Positions 16,734 to 24,159 of a stretch of DNA of 64,000 nt are shown here, one piece after another (positions within the stretch are counted from its first letter, which is position 1; the number at the start of each line of letters is the position of its first letter). This DNA is from Aliishimia ponticola (GTDB lineage: Bacteria; Pseudomonadota; Alphaproteobacteria; Rhodobacterales; Rhodobacteraceae): positions 372,001 to 436,000 of the forward strand of contig NZ_SRKY01000001.1 in NCBI RefSeq assembly GCF_004803475.1. The letters are read 5' to 3'. The position numbers and the translations under genes were made by a program. The notes below the pieces were generated by a model, which ran no database searches, was not told where the DNA came from, and saw only the letters and a program-made list of their open reading frames with translations.

Positions 16734-18233
16734 TTATTCCATGACGGGGATCGAGAACTCGCCACCTTCCTTGATGCCCGAAGGCCAGCGGGAGGTGATG
16801 GTTTTCGTGCGCGTATAGAACTTGAACGCGTCCGGGCCGTGCTGGTTCAGGTCGCCAAAGACCGACTTCTTCCAGCCGCCGAACGTGTGATAGGCCAGCG
16901 GCACCGGGATCGGCACGTTAATGCCCACCATGCCGATATTCACACGGTTGGCGAAGTCGCGGGCCGCGTCGCCGTCACGGGTGAAGATCGCGGTGCCGTT
17001 GCCATATTCGTGGTCCATCGCGAGGCCAAGCGCCTCTTCATAGGTTTGCGCGCGAACCGTGGTCAGGACGGGGCCGAAGATTTCGGTCTTGTAGATGTCC
17101 ATATCCGGCGTGACCTTGTCAAAGAGATGCGGGCCGACGAAGAAGCCGTCCTCATAGCCTTGCAGGTTGAAGCCGCGCCCATCGACGACCAGCTCCGCGC
17201 CCTGATCGACGCCAGATTGCACCAGCCGTTCGATATTGGCCTTGGCAGCAGATGTGACGACCGGGCCGTAATCCACGTCGTCGCCTGCGGTATAGGGGCC
17301 GACCTTCAGCTTTTCGATGCGCGGCACCAGCTTTTCGATCAGGCGATCGGCGGTTTCATCGCCGACCGGCACCGCAACGGAAATCGCCATGCAGCGTTCG
17401 CCCGCCGCGCCGTATCCGGCACCAACCAGCGCGTCCGCCGCCTGATCCATATCCGCGTCGGGCATGATGATCATGTGGTTCTTGGCGCCGCCAAAGCACT
17501 GCACGCGCTTACCGTTGGAGCAGCCCTTGCCATAGATATATTCCGCGATCGGGGTGGAGCCGACAAAGCCGATGGATTGCACGACAGGGTGCTCCAGCAG
17601 CGCATCCACGGATTCCTTGTCGCCATTTACGACCTGCAGGATGCCCTTGGGCGCACCGGCTTCTTCCATGAGTTCCGCCAGCATCAGCGGGACCGAGGGA
17701 TCGCGCTCGGACGGTTTGAGGATGAAGGCATTGCCGCACACGATGGCGGGCGCGAACATCCACATCGGGATCATGGCAGGGAAGTTGAACGGGGTGATGC
17801 CCGCCGTCACGCCCAGCGGCTGACGCATGGAATACATGTCGATGCCGGGGCCTGCGCTGTCGGTGAATTCGCCCTTCAGCAGATGCGGCGCGCCGATGCA
17901 GTATTCGACCACTTCCAACCCGCGCTGCACGTCGCCTTTGGCATCCGGTACGGTCTTGCCATGCTCGCGGCTCAGCGCTTCGGCCAGCTTGTCCATATCG
18001 CGGTTCAGCAGTTCCACGTATTTCATCATCACCCGTGCGCGGCGTTGCGGGTTGACCGCGGCCCATGCCGGTTGCGCCTTGGCGGCGATTTCGACGGCCT
18101 TGGCCACTTCCTCTGTCGAGGCCAGCGGCACGCGCGCCTGCACTTCGCCAGTGGCGGGATTAAACACATCCGCGAAACGCCCGGATGTGCCGTTCACATG
18201 TTCACCATTCAGGTAATGCGTCAGTTCTTGCAT
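16734..18233 (-). CDS. mmsA: Methylmalonate-semialdehyde dehydrogenase (CoA-acylating)
   Basis: A 499-residue aldehyde dehydrogenase converting methylmalonate semialdehyde, CoA and NAD+ to propionyl-CoA, the last step of valine (and part of thymine/inositol) breakdown. It carries the MmsA start HYLNGEHVNGTSGRFADVFNP in its first 26 residues. The block NFPAMIPMWMFAPAI is near residue 150 and the catalytic cysteine lies in AGERCMAISVAVPVG near 285. The C-terminal HTFGGWKKSVFGD is family-typical. ATG 18233 has AAGGAGAGG upstream; the frame continues 76 codons further without support. It heads the operon and is divergent from a LysR-type regulator gene. Confidence 0.95.
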   Translation of the reverse strand: MQELTHYLNGEHVNGTSGRFADVFNPATGEVQARVPLASTEEVAKAVEIAAKAQPAWAAVNPQRRARVMMKYVELLNRDMDKLAEALSREHGKTVPDAKGDVQRGLEVVEYCIGAPHLLKGEFTDSAGPGIDMYSMRQPLGVTAGITPFNFPAMIPMWMFAPAIVCGNAFILKPSERDPSVPLMLAELMEEAGAPKGILQVVNGDKESVDALLEHPVVQSIGFVGSTPIAEYIYGKGCSNGKRVQCFGGAKNHMIIMPDADMDQAADALVGAGYGAAGERCMAISVAVPVGDETADRLIEKLVPRIEKLKVGPYTAGDDVDYGPVVTSAAKANIERLVQSGVDQGAELVVDGRGFNLQGYEDGFFVGPHLFDKVTPDMDIYKTEIFGPVLTTVRAQTYEEALGLAMDHEYGNGTAIFTRDGDAARDFANRVNIGMVGINVPIPVPLAYHTFGGWKKSVFGDLNQHGPDAFKFYTRTKTITSRWPSGIKEGGEFSIPVME

Positions 18234-18312
18234 CGGATTGGTCCTCTCCTTTGTTGCGCATACCCTAGACTTGCGAAAATGTTCTATAAAGTGGAATAAT
18301 CTCAAACTCGTC

Positions 18313-18326
18313 TTGCAGAAATGCAA
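18313..18326. promoter_or_regulatory. Short dyad between mmsA and the LysR gene
   Basis: TTGCA (18313-18317), GAAA, TGCAA (18322-18326). LysR-type proteins usually bind an interrupted T-N11-A dyad in the divergent promoter region, and this is the clearest dyad in the 131-base gap. The arms are only five bases, so chance occurrence is quite possible. Confidence 0.3.
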
Positions 18327-18364
18327 AGCTAGACCCAACACGGACAAGTAGGGGAGCGCCCGCG

Positions 18365-19267
18365 ATGCCAACCAATTGGGATGACCTGAAATTATTCCTC
18401 GCCGTGGCGCGGACGCAATCGCTGTCGGGCGGCGGCAAGGCGCTGCGGCTTGATCCGGCAACGCTGAGCCGGCGGATCGCCCGGCTGGAAACCGTTCTGG
18501 GCCGTGCGCTTTTCGTGAAATCGCCGCAGGGCTATGTTCTGACCGACGCGGGCGAACAATTGCTGCCCCATGCCGAAGCGGCAGAGGCGGCTGTGCAGAG
18601 GGTCGAACTGGCCGGGGCAGGGAGCGCCGGACCAGAGGGGCTGACCGGGCAAATCCGCATTGGCGCGCCGGACGGGGTGGCCAACTTCCTGCTGCCGCAG
18701 GTCTGCGCCGCGATCGGGCGGGAAAACCCGAATCTCGACATCCAGATCGTCGCCCTGCCGCGTGTGTTCAACCTCAGCCGCCGCGAAGCGGATATGGCGA
18801 TTTCGGTCTCTGCCCCCTCGACCGGGCGGCAGACGGTGCAGAAGATCACCGACTACAAACTGCATCTGGCCGCTGCGCCAACCTATCTGCACAACGCGCC
18901 GCCCCTGCTGACCCGCGCCGATCTGGGCCGTCACAGGGTCGTCGGCTATATCCCGGACATGATCTTTGACAAACAGCTCGATTACCAAAGCACGCTGGAA
19001 CAAGACCGCGTTGCGCTGGCGTCGAACTCTGTCTCTGTGCAGACCAACTGGATCCGGCAGGGCGCGGGGATCGGGATCGCCCATGACTTCGCGCTGCCGG
19101 TGATTGGCGGGATCAAGCGGGTTCTCATCAACGAGATCAGCCTGACGCGCAGCTTCTATCTGGTCCGCCATTCCGACGACCGCAAGATCGCGCGCCTGAA
19201 CCGTTTCGCCGACAGGCTGCTTTCGGGGCTGCGCGACGAAGTTAACCGGCTTGAAGCCTTGGCTTGA
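18365..19267 (+). CDS. LysR-family transcriptional regulator
   Basis: 300 residues. The N-terminal winged helix (WDDLKLFLAVARTQSLSGGG, then ALRLDPATLSRRIARLE) is LysR-type, followed by an effector-binding domain from about residue 90 (IRIGAPDGVANFLLPQV). It starts 131 bases from mmsA in the opposite direction. This is the classic arrangement for a LysR regulator controlling the divergent operon, here valine catabolism, and its own gene; the link is inferred. ATG 18365 follows AGGGGAG. Confidence 0.88.
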   Translation: MPTNWDDLKLFLAVARTQSLSGGGKALRLDPATLSRRIARLETVLGRALFVKSPQGYVLTDAGEQLLPHAEAAEAAVQRVELAGAGSAGPEGLTGQIRIGAPDGVANFLLPQVCAAIGRENPNLDIQIVALPRVFNLSRREADMAISVSAPSTGRQTVQKITDYKLHLAAAPTYLHNAPPLLTRADLGRHRVVGYIPDMIFDKQLDYQSTLEQDRVALASNSVSVQTNWIRQGAGIGIAHDFALPVIGGIKRVLINEISLTRSFYLVRHSDDRKIARLNRFADRLLSGLRDEVNRLEALA

Positions 19268-19367
19268 CAGGTCGCGGTCTTGTGGAGGACGCTGCTCCTT
19301 ACCACATGGCCGGAGCCCGGCCACGACCGGGATCGCTGTCGGCCACCAATTCAAGGGAGCCCGCTCG

Positions 19368-19802
19368 ATGCTTGTCCGCCAAATTCTCAAATCCAAAGCC
19401 GACGATGCCGTCGTGACCGTGCCGCCGGGCACTTCTGTGCGCGAGGCCGCCGACGTGCTGGCCAAACGCAAGATCGGGACCGTGGTGATTTCGGAAGATG
19501 GGCAAAAGGCGCTTGGCATCCTGTCAGAGCGCGACATCGTGCGTGAACTGGCCGCCCATGGCGCGGCGGTGCTGACCGAACCGGTGGACACCTACATGAC
19601 CACCAAGCTGGTGACCTGCAAGCTCGACGCCAGTGCCGAAGCGGTGCTGGCCACGATGACCGAAAAACGGTTCCGCCACATGCCCGTGGTGGAAGAGGGC
19701 CAGATGGTCGGGATCATCACGCTGGGCGATGCGGTCAAGGCGCAGATGGCGGAACTGAAAATGGAAAAAGACGCGCTTGAAGGCATGATCATGGGCTATT
19801 GA
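19368..19802 (+). CDS. CBS-domain pair protein
   Basis: 144 residues made of two CBS domains and little else: residues ~5-60 (VPPGTSVREAADVLAKRKIGTVVI, ending in GILSERDIVRELA) and ~75-130 (CKLDASAEAVLATM, then HMPVVEEGQMVGIITLGDAV). Stand-alone CBS pairs bind adenosyl nucleotides and act as regulators of unknown partners. ATG 19368 follows AAGGGAG. It lies 100 bases after the LysR gene and 69 bases before coaD on the same strand. Confidence 0.88.
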   Translation: MLVRQILKSKADDAVVTVPPGTSVREAADVLAKRKIGTVVISEDGQKALGILSERDIVRELAAHGAAVLTEPVDTYMTTKLVTCKLDASAEAVLATMTEKRFRHMPVVEEGQMVGIITLGDAVKAQMAELKMEKDALEGMIMGY

Positions 19803-19871
19803 GCGAACGCGCTTGCAATTCCGCGCCGCATTTGTTGATTTCCCGCAGAAATGACCAGAGGGGAGGACGTC

Positions 19872-20381
19872 ATGCGCGTTGGTCTATATCCGGGGACGTT
19901 CGATCCCATCACGCTTGGCCATATTGATATTATTCGCCGGGCGTCACTGCTTGTGGACAAGCTGGTGATCGGCGTGGCGATCAACCGGGACAAGGGGCCG
20001 CTGTTCTCGCTGGATGAGCGCGTGGCGATGATCGAGGCGCAGAGCAAGCTGCTGTCGGATCAAACCGGGACCGAGATCGTGGCCCATCCGTTCGAAAACC
20101 TTCTGATCGATTGCGCCCGCGATGTCGGCGCGCAGATCATCGTGCGCGGCCTGCGCGCAGTGGCGGATTTCGAATATGAATTCCAAATGGTCGGCATGAA
20201 CCGTGTGCTGGATGACAGCATCGAAACGGTCTTCCTGATGGCAGAGGCCAAGCATCAGGCGATTGCGTCCAAGCTGGTGAAGGAAATCGCGCGGCTGGGG
20301 GGCGACGTGTCGCGTTTTGTGACGTCGGACGTCAACGAAAAGCTGATCGCGCGGATGGGGAACAGCTCATCCACTGGATGA
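19872..20381 (+). CDS. coaD: Phosphopantetheine adenylyltransferase
   Basis: A 169-residue nucleotidyltransferase making dephospho-CoA from 4'-phosphopantetheine and ATP. It has the GLYPGTFDPITLGHIDII start with the TxGH-type motif, the IVRGLRAVADFEYEFQM block near residue 90 and a family-length C-terminus. ATG 19872 follows GGAGG; seven upstream in-frame codons are not part of the family. A compact stem (20365-20372 with 20376-20383) overlaps the stop codon between this gene and the convergent gap gene but has no T-tract. Confidence 0.95.
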   Translation: MRVGLYPGTFDPITLGHIDIIRRASLLVDKLVIGVAINRDKGPLFSLDERVAMIEAQSKLLSDQTGTEIVAHPFENLLIDCARDVGAQIIVRGLRAVADFEYEFQMVGMNRVLDDSIETVFLMAEAKHQAIASKLVKEIARLGGDVSRFVTSDVNEKLIARMGNSSSTG

Positions 20382-20397
20382 GCCATCCCCGCTAACT

Positions 20398-21411
20398 TCA
20401 TGCTTTGATGAGTTTTCCCATCTGGATGGCCGTATCGATCATCCGGTTGGAGAAGCCCCATTCATTGTCATACCAGGACAACGTGCGCAGCATGTTGCCT
20501 TCCAGGATCTTGGTCTGATCCAGCGACACGATGCTGGAGCGCGGGTCGTGGTTGTAGTCGATGGATACTGTCGGGCGATCCTCGACCCCAAGAATATTTG
20601 CCAGCGCCCCCTCAGAGGCGGCGATCAGCGCGGCGTTCACCTCTTCTACGGTGACGTCACGCTCCAATTCCGTGACCATGTCGACGCAGGACACGTTCAG
20701 CGTCGGCACGCGAATGGCCTGACCCGTCAGGCGGCCCTTGAGTTCGGGCAGCACAAGGCCTACGGCCTCTGCCGCGCCGGTGGAGGTCGGGATCATCGAC
20801 GCCGCCGCCGCACGTGCCCGGTTGAGGTCTTTATGCGCACGGTCATGGGTCGGCTGGTCGCCGGTATAGGCGTGTACGGTGGTCATCATCCCGCGCTTGA
20901 TGCCGAACGAGTCGTTCAGCACCTTCGCCACTGGCGCAAGGCAGTTGGTGGTGCAGCTTGCATTGGACACGACCCGGTCATCGGCGGTCAGATCGCCTTG
21001 GTTCACGCCATAGACGATGGTCTTGGGCTTGGGCGATCCGCTGGCCGGGGCGGAGATCAGAACCGCCTTGGAGCCGTTCTCAAGATGCGGTTGCACCGCG
21101 TCGACACTGCGGAACACGCCGGTACATTCCATCACGATATCCACATCCGACCAGGGCAGGTCGGCGGGATTGCGTTCAGCGGTGATGCGGATCGGTCCGG
21201 TGCCGGCATCCATCGTGTCGCCATTAACGGTGACGCGGCGGCCCAGACGGCCATGCACGGAATCGAATTCCAGCAAATGCGCGTTGGTTTCAGGTTCGGC
21301 CAGATCGTTGATCGCGACAACGCGCACATCCTCGCGCCCGTTTTCGATCAATGCGCGCAACACGTTGCGGCCAATGCGTCCGAAACCGTTGATTCCGATC
21401 GTGATAGTCAT
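20398..21411 (-). CDS. gap: Glyceraldehyde-3-phosphate dehydrogenase, type I (first of two paralogs)
   Basis: A 337-residue enzyme oxidising glyceraldehyde 3-phosphate to 1,3-bisphosphoglycerate. INGFGRIGRNVLRAL binds the dinucleotide; SNASCTTNCLAP holds the catalytic cysteine and YTGDQPTHDRAH the following binding block; WYDNEWGFSNRM closes the fold. The NAD-binding AINDLAEPE keeps the aspartate that favours NAD over NADP. It has an LLEFDSVHGR block instead of the usual LLxYDS. Erythrose-4-phosphate dehydrogenase is a less likely alternative. A perfect 12-bp GTTAGCGCTAAC palindrome lies 21 bases before the ATG. It is the last of three minus-strand genes: gap paralog 2, a 47-residue protein and this one. 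Confidence 0.93.
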   Translation of the reverse strand: MTITIGINGFGRIGRNVLRALIENGREDVRVVAINDLAEPETNAHLLEFDSVHGRLGRRVTVNGDTMDAGTGPIRITAERNPADLPWSDVDIVMECTGVFRSVDAVQPHLENGSKAVLISAPASGSPKPKTIVYGVNQGDLTADDRVVSNASCTTNCLAPVAKVLNDSFGIKRGMMTTVHAYTGDQPTHDRAHKDLNRARAAAASMIPTSTGAAEAVGLVLPELKGRLTGQAIRVPTLNVSCVDMVTELERDVTVEEVNAALIAASEGALANILGVEDRPTVSIDYNHDPRSSIVSLDQTKILEGNMLRTLSWYDNEWGFSNRMIDTAIQMGKLIKA

Positions 21412-21431
21412 GCCGGTACCTCCTGGATGAA

Positions 21432-21443
21432 GTTAGCGCTAAC
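21432..21443. promoter_or_regulatory. LacI-type operator candidate upstream of gap paralog 1
   Basis: GTTAGCGCTAAC is a perfect 12-bp palindrome with a central CG, the usual look of LacI/GalR-family operators. It is 21 bases before the start codon on the minus strand, so a bound repressor would sit next to the ribosome-binding region and block elongation. Imperfect copies occur upstream of the second gap gene at 22845-22898. Confidence 0.6.
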
Positions 21444-21482
21444 AACGCTAAAACTGTCGGAATGTCAACCCAAGGGGTTCGG

Positions 21483-21626
21483 TCAACGCCAGAAGGCGAG
21501 CCAGTCAAGCAGTTCGAGGAATTTCTTGCTCAGGAAGATCATATGCTCATTCCCGAAATACCAGACGTCCAAAGCCGCAGCGCCGACGATAAAGAGGGCG
21601 AGCACAAGCGCGGCGGTATTGGTCAT
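21483..21626 (-). CDS. 47-residue membrane microprotein between the two gap genes
   Basis: A complete small gene: ATG at 21626 with GGAG eight bases upstream (CCGGAGTCCGCCCC), TGA at 21485-21483. It begins MTNTAALVLALFIVGAAALDV, a single membrane helix at about residues 5-20. An amphipathic stretch (SKKFLELLDWLAFWR) ends the protein. I recall short proteins of this shape beside gap in other Rhodobacterales, some mislabelled as glyceraldehyde-3-phosphate dehydrogenase; I could not check this. It lies on the gap strand 71 bases before the downstream gap start and may be co-expressed. Function unknown; membrane tethering or regulation of a GAPDH is speculative. Confidence 0.7.
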   Translation of the reverse strand: MTNTAALVLALFIVGAAALDVWYFGNEHMIFLSKKFLELLDWLAFWR

Positions 21627-21654
21627 GGGGCGGACTCCGGTCTGCACAGACGAG

Positions 21655-21686
21655 AAAGGGCAGGGCCAGTGATGCCAGCCCCGCCC
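21655..21686 (-). terminator. Terminator after gap paralog 2
   Basis: On the minus strand GGGCGGGGC (21686-21678) pairs with GCCCTGCCC (21666-21658), nine pairs with one G-U, followed by TTTC. It lies between the second gap gene and the 47-residue gene and may partly insulate them. Confidence 0.55.
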
Positions 21687-21749
21687 CTCAACCGCAAGTC
21701 GCGCCGTGATCTGGCGCCCTGATCGGGTGCTATTCTTGTCGTCCTGCGC

Positions 21750-22751
21750 TTAAACGAGCGCGCCCATGGCCGCGGCCACGTCGGCCATACGGACCGAAAA
21801 ACCCCATTCGTTGTCGTACCATGCCAGAACGCGCACGGTGCGGCCGCCGATGACTTTGGTCTGTTCGGGCGCGAAGATCGACGAATATTCGGTGTGGTTG
21901 AAATCCACGCTGACCTTGGGTTCGGGATCATAGGACAGAACGCGGCCCATTTCGGTCTTGGTGGCGGCTTCGACGATGGCATTCACTTCTTCCACCGTCA
22001 CATCGCGCGAGGCTTCAAATGTCAGGTCCACAGCCGAGACATTCGGCGTCGGCACGCGGATCGCGGACCCGTCGAGCTTGCCTTTCATGTTCGGCAGAAC
22101 TTCGCCGAGCGCCTTGGCCGCCCCGGTGGAGGTCGGGATCATCGACATGGCCGCAGCGCGGGCGCGGTAGAGGTCATTGTGCCGGGTGTCATGGGTCGGC
22201 TGGTCGCCGGTATAGGCGTGGATCGTGGTCATCACGCCGCGTTCGATGCCGATACCGGAATCCAGAACCTTGGCCAGCGGTGCAAGGCAGTTGGTCGTGC
22301 ACGAACCGTTGGACACCATCTTGTCCGCAGCGGTCAGCCCTTCGTGGTTCACGCCGAAGACGATGGTCTTGTCCACGTTCTTGGCCGGGGCAGAGATCAG
22401 AACCTTGCCTGCGCCGCGCTCCAGATGGGCCTTGGCCTTTTCACCGTCGTTGAACGCGCCGGTGCATTCCATGACGATGTCGCAGCCTTCCCAATCCAGC
22501 GCGTTCAGGTCGCGGGTGCTTTGCACATTCATCGGGCCACGGCCCAGATCCAGCCAGTTTTCGCCAAAGGTCACGTCGCCGGGGAAGCGGCCATGCACGC
22601 TGTCATAGCGCATCAGGTGTGCTGCGGTCTCAAGCGGGGCGGTGGAATTGATCTTCACCACTTCGATGTCGTTCCGGCCCGAAGCCGCGATATGTGACAA
22701 GGTGCAACGGCCGATGCGACCGAACCCATTGATACCCACTCTGATCGTCAT
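21750..22751 (-). CDS. gap: Glyceraldehyde-3-phosphate dehydrogenase, type I (second paralog)
   Basis: 333 residues, with INGFGRIGRCTLSHIA, the catalytic SNGSCTTNCLAP, YTGDQPTHDTRH, and WYDNEWGFSVRM. Unlike the first paralog, the cofactor-binding strand reads KINSTAPLETAAHL: a serine replaces the NAD-specifying aspartate. In Bacillus GapB the equivalent change accompanies NADP use in gluconeogenesis, so this may be the NADP-accepting or anabolic enzyme; that is an inference. ATG 22751 matches the family start; six extra in-frame codons upstream do not. Three LacI-like half or full sites lie upstream, between it and the divergent DUF808 gene. Confidence 0.93.
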   Translation of the reverse strand: MTIRVGINGFGRIGRCTLSHIAASGRNDIEVVKINSTAPLETAAHLMRYDSVHGRFPGDVTFGENWLDLGRGPMNVQSTRDLNALDWEGCDIVMECTGAFNDGEKAKAHLERGAGKVLISAPAKNVDKTIVFGVNHEGLTAADKMVSNGSCTTNCLAPLAKVLDSGIGIERGVMTTIHAYTGDQPTHDTRHNDLYRARAAAMSMIPTSTGAAKALGEVLPNMKGKLDGSAIRVPTPNVSAVDLTFEASRDVTVEEVNAIVEAATKTEMGRVLSYDPEPKVSVDFNHTEYSSIFAPEQTKVIGGRTVRVLAWYDNEWGFSVRMADVAAAMGALV

Positions 22752-22844
22752 GCGACGTCTCCTTTTCACCCGTGCACTGTCTTGCGGCGTCTATAGCGCG
22801 GCAAACTTCATCGGAAAATGGGCGAAACTGTGAAAACTCAGCAT

Positions 22845-22898
22845 GTTAGCGATAAAGTTTCGGGCGAAATCATGGGTGGCGCTAACGGCGGCGCTAAC
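22845..22898. promoter_or_regulatory. Cluster of three GTTAGCGCTAAC-like motifs between gap paralog 2 and the DUF808 gene
   Basis: Compared with the perfect copy at 21432-21443, GTTAGCGATAAA (22845-22856) matches 10 of 12 bases. GGTGGCGCTAAC (22875-22886) matches 10 of 12 and GGCGGCGCTAAC (22887-22898) 9 of 12. The last two are exact head-to-tail neighbours 12 bases apart. The region lies 94-147 bases upstream of the gap start and 74-127 upstream of the plus-strand gene, so it could control both. Confidence 0.5.
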
Positions 22899-22971
22899 AG
22901 GACTGTTGCGGTTGAGGGAAAATTGCGTAACACCCAAAGATGCGCGAAACATTGATGAACGAGGAATTGTG

Positions 22972-23949
22972 ATGAGTGGCTTGTTGGCGTTGCTGGACGA
23001 CGTGGCGGGAATCGCAAAGGTCGCGGCGTCTTCGATTGACGACGTGATCGGACAGGCGGCCAAAGCCGGGACAAAAGCGGCGGGCGCGGTGATCGACGAC
23101 GCGGCGGTGACGCCGAAATATGTTCACGGCTTTGAAGCGGACCGTGAATTGCCGATCATCTGGCGTATCGCCAAGGGCTCTTTCATCAACAAGTTGGTTT
23201 ACCTGCTGCCCGTCGGGTTGGCCCTGTCGGCCTTCGCGCCTTTCCTGATCGCCCCACTGTTGATGCTGGGCGGGGCGTACCTGTGCTTTGAGGGCGCCGA
23301 AAAGGTCGCCCATGCGCTGGGGATCGGCGGCCACGGGCATGACGACTATCCGCATAAGGAGGAAACGGTCGAAGACCCTGCGCATCTGGAAGAAGAAAAA
23401 GCCAAGGGCGCGATCAAGACCGATTTCATCCTGTCGGCCGAGATCATGACGATCTCTCTCGCCGCCATTCCGGAAAGCAATTTCTGGATGGAAGCGGCGA
23501 CGCTGGCGGCGGTCGGCATCATGATTACCATCGCGGTCTACGGTTCGGTCGCGATCATCGTAAAGGCGGATGACGTGGGTCTGGCCATGGCCAATCGGGG
23601 CCGGTTGGGCATCACCCAGGCCATCGGGCGCGGGATCGTGCGCATCATGCCGAAATTCATGTGGCTTCTGACTGTCGTCGGGACTGCGGCGATGCTGTGG
23701 GTTGGCGGGTCGATCATCGTTCACGGCGCCGAAGAGCTTGGCTGGGGCGCCCCGGCGCATTTGATCCATGATTGGGCCTATGCGGTGGGCCGTGCGCTGC
23801 CGGAAAACCTTGTTGGCTTCGGCGAATGGCTCACCAAGGCGGTGGTCGATGGCATCATCGGTCTGGGTCTTGGCGCGTTGCTGATCCCCATCGGTGAAAA
23901 AATCATCACGCCGCTCTGGCGGGCGGTCTTCGTCAAGAAAGAAGCGTAG
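22972..23949 (+). CDS. yedI: DUF808 / YedI-family inner-membrane protein
   Basis: 325 residues. MSGLLALLDDVAGIAKVAA, KAAGAVIDDAAVTPKYVHG and the GGAYLCFEGAEKV block are the signatures of the DUF808 (YedI) family. About six hydrophobic helices follow, with a His/Glu-rich loop (HGHDDYPHKEE) near residues 125-135. Its function is unknown. The start is the ATG at 22972 with GAGGAA upstream; a longer frame to 22843 would run over the repeated operator motifs. It is divergent from gap paralog 2. A GC hairpin without T-tract follows at 23971-23996. Confidence 0.9.
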   Translation: MSGLLALLDDVAGIAKVAASSIDDVIGQAAKAGTKAAGAVIDDAAVTPKYVHGFEADRELPIIWRIAKGSFINKLVYLLPVGLALSAFAPFLIAPLLMLGGAYLCFEGAEKVAHALGIGGHGHDDYPHKEETVEDPAHLEEEKAKGAIKTDFILSAEIMTISLAAIPESNFWMEAATLAAVGIMITIAVYGSVAIIVKADDVGLAMANRGRLGITQAIGRGIVRIMPKFMWLLTVVGTAAMLWVGGSIIVHGAEELGWGAPAHLIHDWAYAVGRALPENLVGFGEWLTKAVVDGIIGLGLGALLIPIGEKIITPLWRAVFVKKEA

Positions 23950-23970
23950 CACTAAGGGGTGCGGCGACGG

Positions 23971-23996
23971 GGCAGGGCTTTCTTTCCGGCCCTGCC
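23971..23996. terminator. GC-rich hairpin after the DUF808 gene
   Basis: GGCAGGGC (23971-23978) pairs with GCCCTGCC (23989-23996) around a 10-base pyrimidine-rich loop. There is no T-tract on either side, so termination is uncertain. The rest of 23950-24159 shows no gene. Confidence 0.35.
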
Positions 23997-24159
23997 TGCG
24001 ATATTGCTGAGGCTGCTTGGCAATAAAGGCATTGCGCGCTGCTGCCGGGTGAACGGAGCTTGTCCCGTTTGCACCTGAGCCCCCGACATGGCCGGGTTGC
24101 GCGCTTTCAGGCTCCTATCCTGTAACTGGCGGCGCGCCGCCATGACCATGAGGTAAGCC

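Noticed and set aside
16839-18299. Frame of 486 codons antisense to mmsA
   Set aside because: Shadow frame with biased composition and no ribosome-binding site.
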